Origin: Sphingobacterium sp. HMA12
GTDB taxonomy: Bacteria; Bacteroidota; Bacteroidia; Sphingobacteriales; Sphingobacteriaceae
NCBI RefSeq assembly: GCF_002933815.1
Contig: NZ_BEYR01000001.1
Location: 1,156,659-1,220,658, forward strand
DNA: 64,000 nucleotides
Direction: 5' to 3'
This document shows positions 54,734 to 62,452 of the stretch, in pieces. Position 1 is the first letter of the stretch. Each line of letters begins with the position of its first letter. Under the pieces are notes generated by a model. It had not been told where the DNA came from, did not search any database, and saw nothing but the letters and a program-made list of their open reading frames with translations. A program made the position numbers and the translations under genes.

Positions 54734-56353
54734 TTATACTTTTAATAAGCTATTTATTTTATTCCTTATAAAAGCGGGTGTACGTCTATCATTTAACTCT
54801 TTAATAAATATGTTATCAAAAACCCTTTGGAACTCTTTGAATTCGAAAAGTAGCATTTGATCCTTAATAGAAGACATTTTAACGTAGAAAATATCAACCT
54901 TTAATCCTTCAATATTTAAGTTTTTGAGCAGTTCACCTCTAAAATCATACGCAATAAAATTAAGTTTTAACGTCCATTTATCCAGATCGGCAATACTTTC
55001 TAATTCTTCTCGTCTTTTTATTAAAGCATGTTTCAATGTTCGAAGATGTCCCTCAGCGTAAATCTTGGTTAATATGCCTCCATGCGCTTCATATGCAGTA
55101 ATTTGAAGCAGATTTGAATTTTGAAAGTCACAATCTCCAAGTTTTTTTCGTGATACATTATTAGAGTTTACAGCATCGCCGATTCCTCGTCCTCTCCATC
55201 CTGCTGATTTTAGGAGGTGATTTGAAGCAAAAAGGTCGACAAACCGCTGTTCGAGAATTCCGTAGGTATTTGTGGGTGACTGTGCTATAAAATCTATGAT
55301 TTTAAAAATTTGAGATCTAGATAATTCTATAGGTATTAGTTCCGGTTCAATTGTATTGATTTTTATATAGCGTACTAACCAGCGTCTTATCCATCCACTT
55401 AACTCTTGGGCAGCCGCAAACCCCATTCCTTCCAAACCTTTTAAAACGCTAACCAGATTAGCTGCTTGTTCATATTCTTTAGGCTTCCTACTACTAACCC
55501 AATTATCGTCAATTATATCAACAGCTTTAGCATTGTTTAATATTGGATTTCCAGTGTGCACCAAATTATTCCACTTTTCGAATAGCCAAAGAGCTACATT
55601 GCCTCTTGGGTTGAATTCGTAGAGGGTTATAAAGGAATGATCATAAAATTCTGCAATTAGTGTCTGATAATGTAATATTTGAAGATAGGGGAGATGGCTA
55701 CTTTCTGGAGCAACAAGTCTTTTCAAAATATTTGTAAGATCGAGATTAAACTGGAGGGTGCGAGCTATTTCTCCCACTTGTTCTGCAGCATCTTCTATTG
55801 AAGAATCTGCAAAATATAAATCTTGATAGTCGGAATCTTTTTCAAAAACTTGTTCGACATAATTTGGGTTTAATATAGGAGCAATTCCTATTTTCCCTAA
55901 AAGGTCCCTAATACTTTTCCAGCTCACTAAATCTAGCCTTATATCAATAGATTTTAAAACTCTAGTAATTTTCGCTGCAGACATTTTCTGTTCAATTGCT
56001 AAAGATAATATAATATTTAGGTGGCTTAGCAATATAGTAGCAAATTCGAAAGATGAAAACGGTTTATTTAAAATCAAAGAATGTAAAGTGAAGTAATGGT
56101 CACCTAACTTTGGAATTTGTTTTAAGGATATATTTAAAAGATAAGCTACTGCACTCTTAAATGTTGGATCTAAAGTTTGATCTAGACGCCAAGCTTCATA
56201 TTTCACATCGAGAAATTCGCCTATAGTGTCAGCTTCTATGCCTTGATGAGATAGATATTCTAGCAAATTAATTGCTGCAATTTCCTCACAATCAGGCGGA
56301 ATTGGAAGCAACATCCTTCGAAGTTTAGCTTTTATAGCTAATAAATTTTTCAA
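54734..56353 (-). CDS. Probable type II restriction endonuclease
   Basis: Seen: 539 aa with a long helical N-terminal region (1-330) and a C-terminal part carrying SAGWRGRGIGDAVN, KKLGDCDFQNSN and ITAYEAHGG, which could be the D...E-x-H variant of a PD-(D/E)XK site. Known: endonucleases diverge too far to name by eye. The call rests mainly on position: 11 bp after an XRE controller and divergent from a C5 methyltransferase. An alternative is a methylation-dependent or accessory protein. Confidence 0.6.
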   Translation of the reverse strand: MKNLLAIKAKLRRMLLPIPPDCEEIAAINLLEYLSHQGIEADTIGEFLDVKYEAWRLDQTLDPTFKSAVAYLLNISLKQIPKLGDHYFTLHSLILNKPFSSFEFATILLSHLNIILSLAIEQKMSAAKITRVLKSIDIRLDLVSWKSIRDLLGKIGIAPILNPNYVEQVFEKDSDYQDLYFADSSIEDAAEQVGEIARTLQFNLDLTNILKRLVAPESSHLPYLQILHYQTLIAEFYDHSFITLYEFNPRGNVALWLFEKWNNLVHTGNPILNNAKAVDIIDDNWVSSRKPKEYEQAANLVSVLKGLEGMGFAAAQELSGWIRRWLVRYIKINTIEPELIPIELSRSQIFKIIDFIAQSPTNTYGILEQRFVDLFASNHLLKSAGWRGRGIGDAVNSNNVSRKKLGDCDFQNSNLLQITAYEAHGGILTKIYAEGHLRTLKHALIKRREELESIADLDKWTLKLNFIAYDFRGELLKNLNIEGLKVDIFYVKMSSIKDQMLLFEFKEFQRVFDNIFIKELNDRRTPAFIRNKINSLLKV

Positions 56354-56364
56354 ATTAAGTTCAA

Positions 56365-56616
56365 TTAAGTCGATAAATCGTTATAAATAGATGGAAATAT
56401 TTCGTTAATCCTTTCATATGGAATATCTAAAGCTGCCATCCAAGACAATAGTTCGATAACCGTCACCTTTTTACTGCCGCTTTCTATTTTTGCAATGTCA
56501 GATTGGCCCTTACCTAATTGTACAGCAAGATACTCTTGAGAGACGGTCTTTTCTACCCGAAGCTTAGCTAGCCATCGTGCGATAGTAATATCAAAGTTTT
56601 TATCTTTTTTAGTCAC
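56365..56616 (-). CDS. XRE-family controller (C) protein
   Basis: Seen: 83 aa with one helix-turn-helix (SQEYLAVQLGKGQSDIAKIE, followed by KKVTVIELLSWMAALDIP). Known: C proteins time the expression of endonuclease and methyltransferase. It precedes the endonuclease gene and diverges from the methyltransferase across 82 bp, where its operator should lie. Confidence 0.85.
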   Translation of the reverse strand: MTKKDKNFDITIARWLAKLRVEKTVSQEYLAVQLGKGQSDIAKIESGSKKVTVIELLSWMAALDIPYERINEIFPSIYNDLST

Positions 56617-56698
56617 AATAATTCAGGAAAACTTGTTTCGACGCTATGATATCAAAAAAAAACCATTAATTTTGGGGCTCATTCCAAATTAGAATAAT

Positions 56699-57748
56699 AT
56701 GATAGACCAAACTGCAGTAAGACATTCGGAAGTGGGGAATATAGTTTCACTATATTCGGGCGCTGGTGGACTTGATATTGGATTTCAGAAGGCAGGATTT
56801 AATACTATATGGGCAAATGATATCGATAGATTCGCGACGCAAACATACCAAAATTATTTTCCAAATCACACCGTTACAACTGGAGATCTTCTACTTCAGG
56901 AACTACCTAAAGTTAAGGATTTAGCTTTAGTAATTGGAGGGCCTCCGTGTCAAGGCTTTTCTATTGCAGGAAAAATGGATCCCAAGGATCCAAGAAGTAA
57001 GCATGTTTGGAATTTTATATCAGTTGTCGCGAATTTAAACCCTCGAGGTTTCGTGATGGAAAATGTAAAAGCATTGGCAACAAACACCAGGTGGCAAAGA
57101 CTAAGAAATGATTTGGTAATAGAAGCACAAAAATTAGGCTATAAAACGAAACTATTTTTGTTAAATGCAGCTCACTATGGGGTTCCACAGGCTCGGGAAC
57201 GAATGTTTTTAGTTGGATTTAAAGATAATGAACCGTTTGAACCAAAAGCTACTACCTATGAAACTCCTATTTCTGTATTTGATGCATTATCCAAACTCCC
57301 TAAATACGGAAGTGTAGGTAACGATGGTATATGTACTGCAAAGATTACAGTAGCAAAAAATCCAATTTTAAGAAAGTCTCCATTTGCAGGGATGCTATTT
57401 AATGGACAAGGAAGGCCATTAAATGTTGAAGTTCCAGCACTTACTTTACCGGCATCTATGGGAGGTAATAGAACTCCAATTATTGATCAAATCCAATTGG
57501 AAATTAAAGGGGCAAAATCATGGATAAGTGAATATCATCAACATCTATTGGCTGGCGGTGCACCAAATTTGGCTGTATCTGAAACCTTGAGGAGATTAAC
57601 CGTTGAAGAGGCCGCCTGCCTACAAACATTTCCGAAAGGAATGGAATTTAGTGGAACACAGACAACTAAGTATCGTCAAATTGGTAATGCGGTTCCACCT
57701 ATGTTGGCCTATAATGTAGCTTTAGCTATCAAACAATTATTTGAATAA
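56699..57748 (+). CDS. DNA (cytosine-5) methyltransferase
   Basis: Seen: 349 aa. Motif I SLYSGAGGLDIGF (17-29), motif IV GPPCQGFS with catalytic C84, motif VI MENV (120-123), motif VIII QARERMFLVGF, and motif X YRQIGNAVPPMLA near the end. The target-recognition region (about 215-300) is compact. Known: modifies a cytosine in the site cut by the partner endonuclease. A terminator follows about 90 bp downstream. Confidence 0.95.
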   Translation: MIDQTAVRHSEVGNIVSLYSGAGGLDIGFQKAGFNTIWANDIDRFATQTYQNYFPNHTVTTGDLLLQELPKVKDLALVIGGPPCQGFSIAGKMDPKDPRSKHVWNFISVVANLNPRGFVMENVKALATNTRWQRLRNDLVIEAQKLGYKTKLFLLNAAHYGVPQARERMFLVGFKDNEPFEPKATTYETPISVFDALSKLPKYGSVGNDGICTAKITVAKNPILRKSPFAGMLFNGQGRPLNVEVPALTLPASMGGNRTPIIDQIQLEIKGAKSWISEYHQHLLAGGAPNLAVSETLRRLTVEEAACLQTFPKGMEFSGTQTTKYRQIGNAVPPMLAYNVALAIKQLFE

Positions 57749-57836
57749 AGATTTTGAGTAAAAATTAATTATTACTCCTTCTTATGGCGAAATAGTTGAG
57801 GGTATCACAAGAATACATAATCTAGGTATTAATGCG

Positions 57837-57869
57837 ATTCAAACAAAAATTGATAATTTTTGTTTGAAT
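57837..57869. terminator. Bidirectional terminator
   Basis: ATTCAAACAAAAATT-GAT-AATTTTTGTTTGAAT, a perfect 15-bp stem, between the methyltransferase and the convergent DUF4238 gene. Confidence 0.8.
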
Positions 57870-58067
57870 TGTCTAAATTTTTTGTGAGGTTTTTAATATC
57901 GAATTCCGAAGTAAATTGGCTATTTTCAAATTTATTCTGAAATTTATATCTGGTTGTTATTATCTTCTTAATAGTGTGTATTGTATTTCCTGTAGAAAAA
58001 TTGTTGATCTGCTTAAAAATTACTAAAATCCAACTTATTTTTAATTTCTTAGATTGCATGCCCTGCT

Positions 58068-59201
58068 TTAGACGATTTTCGGATTTCTCAGTTGAATTAC
58101 ATGACGGGCTAATTTTTTGTCTCTTAATTTTTCAAAGTATTGGTATTCCTGTATCTCTCGCATACAAATTATTTTGGTCAAATCTAATTTTAAACTTAAT
58201 ACTCCGCTAAGATATTTTATACCATCAATTTCTAATTTTATGCATAAATCTGTGGTGCCCAATCTGACTAATCTTTCATCATCATTTTTAGAGTCAATAA
58301 TCCTGCATTTTTCATTATTAATCTCATTTGCTCTTTTAAACTTTGATGAATAGTTTATGATTTTACTTAACATATGGTCGTTTAAATTTTCATCAAAATA
58401 TAAATTTTGAATACAGTTTAAATACTGGAGAGCATTAAATTGTATGACATCTTTTTCATTATTTAGTGTAATTTTATTTGCCTTTCTTGTACCCACTTTG
58501 TATATCTGTGGGTCGAAAATACAGATTAATAACGTCGGAGATATGGGGATAAAAATTTGAAGTCCTTTTGCCCCAAATCCGGTTTTCCCAAAAGGCCATT
58601 TCATTCTCTCTAGGTATGAGTTATACAATGCAATAGGAAAATCTGATGCTATGAAGGGCATTTGGGTATTATTTAATATCAATTTTACCTCTAGGTCCAG
58701 CATCAAACGACATAGGTCAAACAAATTTTTAAGATTTAAATGAAGGCTTTCTTCTTTTTCCATTTCTGGTATTTCATATTTTTCATGCTCATCGGGGGAA
58801 AAAAGTAGTTCGAATGATTTATTGATCATTTTAGTTATGCCTTCAATTACTGTTGGATTTCTAGAAAAAGTGCAACTTACAAAAAGAAGCAAAGTTGAAT
58901 AATCATCAGCATATTTAGATCGGTCATCCGAATATCTTTTGGGTAGCGTATGTGTTTGTTGAATATTCTTTAAAACTTTGGCAAAATCACCTTCGATTTT
59001 TGAGAAATAATCTTCAATTTTCCCGTCCTTTCCATAGTAAAATTTTTTTGAGGCTTGATTTTTTAAAGGAGCATGCCTTATAGTTTTTTTATTATTTATA
59101 TTATAAACTCCTATTTCCTTTTCATTTTTTTCTATTGAAAAATATTTTAAGTAAAATTTCGGTAAATAATGCTGGTTTTTTTTTTCAGTTATGTATTCCA
59201 T
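58068..59201 (-). CDS. DUF4238 protein
   Basis: Seen: 377 aa. The NQHYLPKFYLKYFS start and SKKFYYG segment are typical of DUF4238; FIASDFPIALYNS and FIPISPTLLICIFD fill the middle. No export signal. Known: DUF4238 proteins are uncharacterised and often lie in defence islands. Here it is next to the restriction locus but convergent with the methyltransferase, so it is probably a separate unit. Confidence 0.8.
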   Translation of the reverse strand: MEYITEKKNQHYLPKFYLKYFSIEKNEKEIGVYNINNKKTIRHAPLKNQASKKFYYGKDGKIEDYFSKIEGDFAKVLKNIQQTHTLPKRYSDDRSKYADDYSTLLLFVSCTFSRNPTVIEGITKMINKSFELLFSPDEHEKYEIPEMEKEESLHLNLKNLFDLCRLMLDLEVKLILNNTQMPFIASDFPIALYNSYLERMKWPFGKTGFGAKGLQIFIPISPTLLICIFDPQIYKVGTRKANKITLNNEKDVIQFNALQYLNCIQNLYFDENLNDHMLSKIINYSSKFKRANEINNEKCRIIDSKNDDERLVRLGTTDLCIKLEIDGIKYLSGVLSLKLDLTKIICMREIQEYQYFEKLRDKKLARHVIQLRNPKIV

Positions 59202-59333
59202 GGAAAATATATTTTTAAAAAATATTAGACTTGTTCTTATTTGACATAGTCTTTGTTCAATGTTATAAGATAAAGCTCGTTTATAGAACTATGGAAACAA
59301 AAGGGTTGTTCAGGAAAAGGTGGATTCGATTCC

Positions 59334-60329
59334 TCACCCCACAACATCCACATCAAAGACCTCAAAAACAGTCTCCTCACTGGTGTCATAAATATCCCAT
59401 GGTTTTTCAAGCGAGATTTTAATGATGTTCCTTTTTTTCTCTTTCCCAGCTTTGGTCGTCAAAATCTCCGTGCGCCGTTCTAATATTTTTCCGGGAATCA
59501 GCGCCCAACGCGGGTAGGTTGTATTTTCATCCCAAAATTGATCGGTTAAAACAGGTACTTTATCTTCAATAATGTGCAGACCACCATCTATATCGGTAAA
59601 TTCACATCTGGCAAACCCAGGAAAGTCGTTGCTTATATAATCAGTGACTTTTATACGTAGAAATCCCATATTTGTAAACTGTTCATTTGCAAATATGTCA
59701 TAATCATTTAGTTTATCCCGGAGCTTAACGATACGCGGAGCCTTTTTCTTTTTTGTGTAGGTTTGTAGCGCATTTATAATAAATAATGGACGTACATAAT
59801 CTTTAAAGAAATTCTTACTATCCTGAAAAATCTGTAGTGCTGATTTCGGGATATTGAAATAGCCTGATTGATATGCTGAGTTAATCCAATCCTGCACATT
59901 TTCTTGCGTAACGTCGCTATTGATGGGTAGCCCTAACTCTTTTTGCTCATCGCCTAACGCTAAATCAAAATCATCCTTCCAAATTTTATTATCATAGCTT
60001 CTCTGTACTTTGAAGTGCTTGTTTCCATTTTCACCTATTGCACGGAGAATGCGAATTGCATATTTTGGCAATGAAACAGGGACAATTTCGTCGAGCCTGC
60101 AGTCATAAATGGATCGGATAGTATTGTTTTCGCCATGACCAAGAATAAGCGTGTGATCTGGACGTTCATAGTCTCGAATATAGAAGTCCCTTTGTCCTAA
60201 TAAAAAAGCAAACTCAAACTGGCTCATTCCAATGCCTTTGCGTAGTTTGAATACATTGAACATTTTAAAAAGTTCAAATTCTGACATGCTTAAGATTTTT
60301 ATTACTTCAAACGTAAGGTTCATTGTCAT
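59334..60329 (-). CDS. HTH-bearing protein of an unknown family, 331 aa
   Basis: Seen: an N-terminal XRE-like helix-turn-helix (residues about 25-60, RKGIGMSQFEFAFLLGQRD) with an unusual RDYERPDHTL end, a middle region with NVQDWINSAYQSGYF, and a beta-rich C-terminal domain. A relic of its C-terminus is at 45232. The 194-aa gene at 60875 has a similar N-terminal layout. Inferred: a DNA-binding or immunity-type protein; no regulated gene is evident. Confidence 0.6.
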   Translation of the reverse strand: MTMNLTFEVIKILSMSEFELFKMFNVFKLRKGIGMSQFEFAFLLGQRDFYIRDYERPDHTLILGHGENNTIRSIYDCRLDEIVPVSLPKYAIRILRAIGENGNKHFKVQRSYDNKIWKDDFDLALGDEQKELGLPINSDVTQENVQDWINSAYQSGYFNIPKSALQIFQDSKNFFKDYVRPLFIINALQTYTKKKKAPRIVKLRDKLNDYDIFANEQFTNMGFLRIKVTDYISNDFPGFARCEFTDIDGGLHIIEDKVPVLTDQFWDENTTYPRWALIPGKILERRTEILTTKAGKEKKRNIIKISLEKPWDIYDTSEETVFEVFDVDVVG

Positions 60330-60429
60330 ATTCGGTTCTTACTAACTTACAACAAATATAGCCAAACTATTCCTTTTGTTAGATATACTAGAAAATGTAT
60401 ATTTAAATCTAAGATGCCATATTAGAATT

Positions 60430-60849
60430 ATGAATGTTAATCAGTCCAAAATAGTCGATTTATTAAGGTCTCTTCCAGAGTTATTAGAAATTCCGTTCGT
60501 GCTCGCAACCACAGGAGAATTAAATGTTTTTATCGATACTGCTAGATCGAGAGAGGTTCCAGAACATGTGATCACACAACTTACGGACTTTTATCGTGTC
60601 ACAAATGGCTATGCCTATGATGTTATTATAAATTTTTTTGAGTGTACTGAATTAACAATTTATGAATGGTGGGAGGATGGAGACCTTTGGTTAGGGCAGA
60701 GAGATTTTAATACATTACGTTGGTCAAATGGGAAATTCTCTTTGGGTGACGCAGGTAGTGCAAGCTTGGATGAAACCTGTGAGGCTGATACCCTAATTGG
60801 TCTTATTGAAATCTGTAAAATAGAAATATTAGAAGTACTTAAAGACTAG
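60430..60849 (+). CDS. SMI1/KNR4 (SUKH)-like protein
   Basis: Seen: 139 aa from the ATG at 60430. VPEHVITQLTDFYRVTNGYA is the SUKH helix and loop; WWEDGDLWLGQRDFNTLRWS and the KFSLGDAGSASLDE strand follow. Known: SUKH proteins are a major class of immunity proteins against polymorphic toxins. Located between two HTH-type genes on the other strand. Confidence 0.7.
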   Translation: MNVNQSKIVDLLRSLPELLEIPFVLATTGELNVFIDTARSREVPEHVITQLTDFYRVTNGYAYDVIINFFECTELTIYEWWEDGDLWLGQRDFNTLRWSNGKFSLGDAGSASLDETCEADTLIGLIEICKIEILEVLKD

Positions 60850-60874
60850 AAATCATGAACATATAAGTTTGGCT

Positions 60875-61459
60875 TTAAGATTTTGCTTTTGGCTTATACG
60901 CTACATAAGTATTAATTCCATTCACTAATTTAACCTCTAAACGCTTATTTTCTCCCTTAGTTGCTCGGCTTAAAGCACTCGTAAAATCTGAACCTTTCCA
61001 ATTCTGATTTTGGATATTATTACAATAGTCAACAATTTCTGGAAGTGTTCTCGCAATGTCAAAAAAATCTGTTGTTTCAATCACAGCACTTAATGTTGCT
61101 GCTGAACCTGTTCCTGCGGGAATAGGAGGGATTTCTTTTATTACTTTATCTCTGTCAAGAATTTCAGACGGTTGCAGGTCTAATATTGAATATTCCGTTT
61201 TAAAATTCACAGGAATATTTTCCTTTCCATTTTCACGCTCAATCTTTTTTGCTATTTCAGTGAAATAGATAGCAATTTTCAATAGTACTTCGTCTGTGTA
61301 TTTTGAATATGAAGCTGTACTTTCAATAACTGCTACATATTTTTTGCTTTTATCTAAATGTAAAGAAAGTTCTTCACCTGATATACCCAATTCTAAGCGA
61401 ATATTCCTGACGATTATAATTGTTAAAATCTCAAAAGGAGTAAGGTACCATACGTTCAT
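60875..61459 (-). CDS. HTH-bearing hypothetical protein, 194 aa
   Basis: Seen: an N-terminal XRE-like helix-turn-helix (about 12-50, VRNIRLELGISGEELSLHLD) followed by a linker (IPPIPAGTGSAATLSAVIE) and a C-terminal domain with GSDFTSALSRATKGE. Layout resembles the 331-aa gene nearby. No family recognised. The 3' ends of this gene and the SUKH gene converge, 25 bp apart. Confidence 0.6.
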   Translation of the reverse strand: MNVWYLTPFEILTIIIVRNIRLELGISGEELSLHLDKSKKYVAVIESTASYSKYTDEVLLKIAIYFTEIAKKIERENGKENIPVNFKTEYSILDLQPSEILDRDKVIKEIPPIPAGTGSAATLSAVIETTDFFDIARTLPEIVDYCNNIQNQNWKGSDFTSALSRATKGENKRLEVKLVNGINTYVAYKPKAKS

Positions 61460-61595
61460 GTGTAAATGAGCTAAATTTGGTGATTGATATTTTGGTTAGT
61501 AAATAATTTGCTTTTTATGTATAATATTGATATATTTGAATCACATTTACAGTAATATCATTTTGAAATGAGGTATTTATAACAAAAGAGTCTTG

Positions 61596-61757
61596 CGGTT
61601 GCAATTTCTGAAGCCGTAACGCAAGGCAGTAGTTTAAATACCCACGTCTATTCTTATATAAAAGCTTTTAGTATATTTGCTGAAATAAGATAGATGTGGG
61701 CCTACTGTTAGCCCGTGTTACGTTAGGCTTCAGAAACTTTTTCGCAACCACGGCATG
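61596..61757. repeat. Long imperfect inverted repeat
   Basis: The plus strand at 61596-61651 (GGTTGCAATTTCTGAAGCC...) pairs with 61693-61757 (...GGCTTCAGAAACTTTTTCGCAACC) over some 55 bases with small gaps, around a centre near 61672 that carries the -7 box. Confidence 0.75.
61672..61679 (+). promoter_or_regulatory. Consensus -7 box in the repeat centre
   Basis: TATATTTG, an exact TAnnTTTG match. Transcription would start near 61686, at the foot of the right arm. No clear -33 TTG. Confidence 0.45.
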
Positions 61758-61790
61758 TAGGCCCACATGTATCAAAAAGCCTTCTCCCAA
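61687..61790 (+). ncRNA. Candidate structured small RNA
   Basis: Seen: ATGTGGGCCTAC at 61693-61705 pairs perfectly with GTAGGCCCACAT at 61757-61769, enclosing further short complementary pieces (TAGCCC/GGCT, CGTGTT/AACCACG). It begins just after a consensus -7 box. No open frame is present. I do not recognise an RNA family. It lies in the 61460-62008 gap, ahead of the receptor operon, so an alternative is an upstream regulatory leader. Confidence 0.4.
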
Positions 61791-62008
61791 GACTCGTTCA
61801 GCCAATAACGAGTTATGATTTTAAAAAACAAACATCCGAACAATTCAATTCCACCTTAATTTTTAGGAATAAGGGTCTTTATGCCCCAATCCGAAGCTTG
61901 TCAGTGTATCTATATCATCTGCTGTGTAATCAATTATTAGACAACTAACTCGGAGCATTTTTTCAAACTATTTTATGAACCCGAGCGCATACAAGCGCGC
62001 GGGATAGG

Positions 62009-62434
62009 ATGAGTATTGCTTTAATTTTTTGCGGTACTGATCATTTTAATGCCTCAAAAATGAACCAAAAATCAAACAATATGCTACCTCGAGAGCTAGC
62101 ATGTTATGAAATATACGACAATGGATACGATCCATTAAATACCATTACGGACTTCTGGTCCCAACATAAAATCACCGACTGTCGGCAAAGCCTGTGGGGA
62201 CTCTTTGAAAACTATAGAAAGTGTGTAGTACAAGAAGATGCTGCTGATGTTAAACAGATACACGAATTCTTAATGCAGCTGTACCGTGTCCTGATTGCCT
62301 ATTTCCTGGTACACTTTCGCAAGATCGGCATCGATACAGTGCCATTCGTATTTGCTGAGCCTGTCGAAGCCATGACGGCCGATCTGGAAACCAAGCAAAG
62401 GATCCACAATTTCTTTAACAGAATTTCGGAATAA
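62009..62434 (+). CDS. Hypothetical protein upstream of the SusC gene
   Basis: Seen: 141 aa; an ATG 17 codons in (62060) is also plausible. A helical, soluble protein: ITDFWSQHKITDCRQSLWGL, DVKQIHEFLMQLYRVLIAYF. It ends 18 bp before the receptor start, so the genes form an operon. Family not recognised. A small helical protein ahead of a SusC gene is often met in Sphingobacteriaceae; its role is not known. Confidence 0.6.
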   Translation: MSIALIFCGTDHFNASKMNQKSNNMLPRELACYEIYDNGYDPLNTITDFWSQHKITDCRQSLWGLFENYRKCVVQEDAADVKQIHEFLMQLYRVLIAYFLVHFRKIGIDTVPFVFAEPVEAMTADLETKQRIHNFFNRISE

Positions 62435-62452
62435 TAACCAATCCATAAGCAG

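Noticed and set aside
57829..58059. A 76-aa reading frame on the minus strand after DUF4238
   Set aside because: Its last codons lie in a perfect 15-bp terminator stem, its composition is low-complexity A+T-rich, and it has no recognisable domain.
59300..59340. GGATTCGATTCCTCACCCC, which looks like a tRNA T-arm
   Set aside because: No acceptor, D or anticodon arm is present upstream, and the bases belong to the end of the HTH-type gene and its flank.
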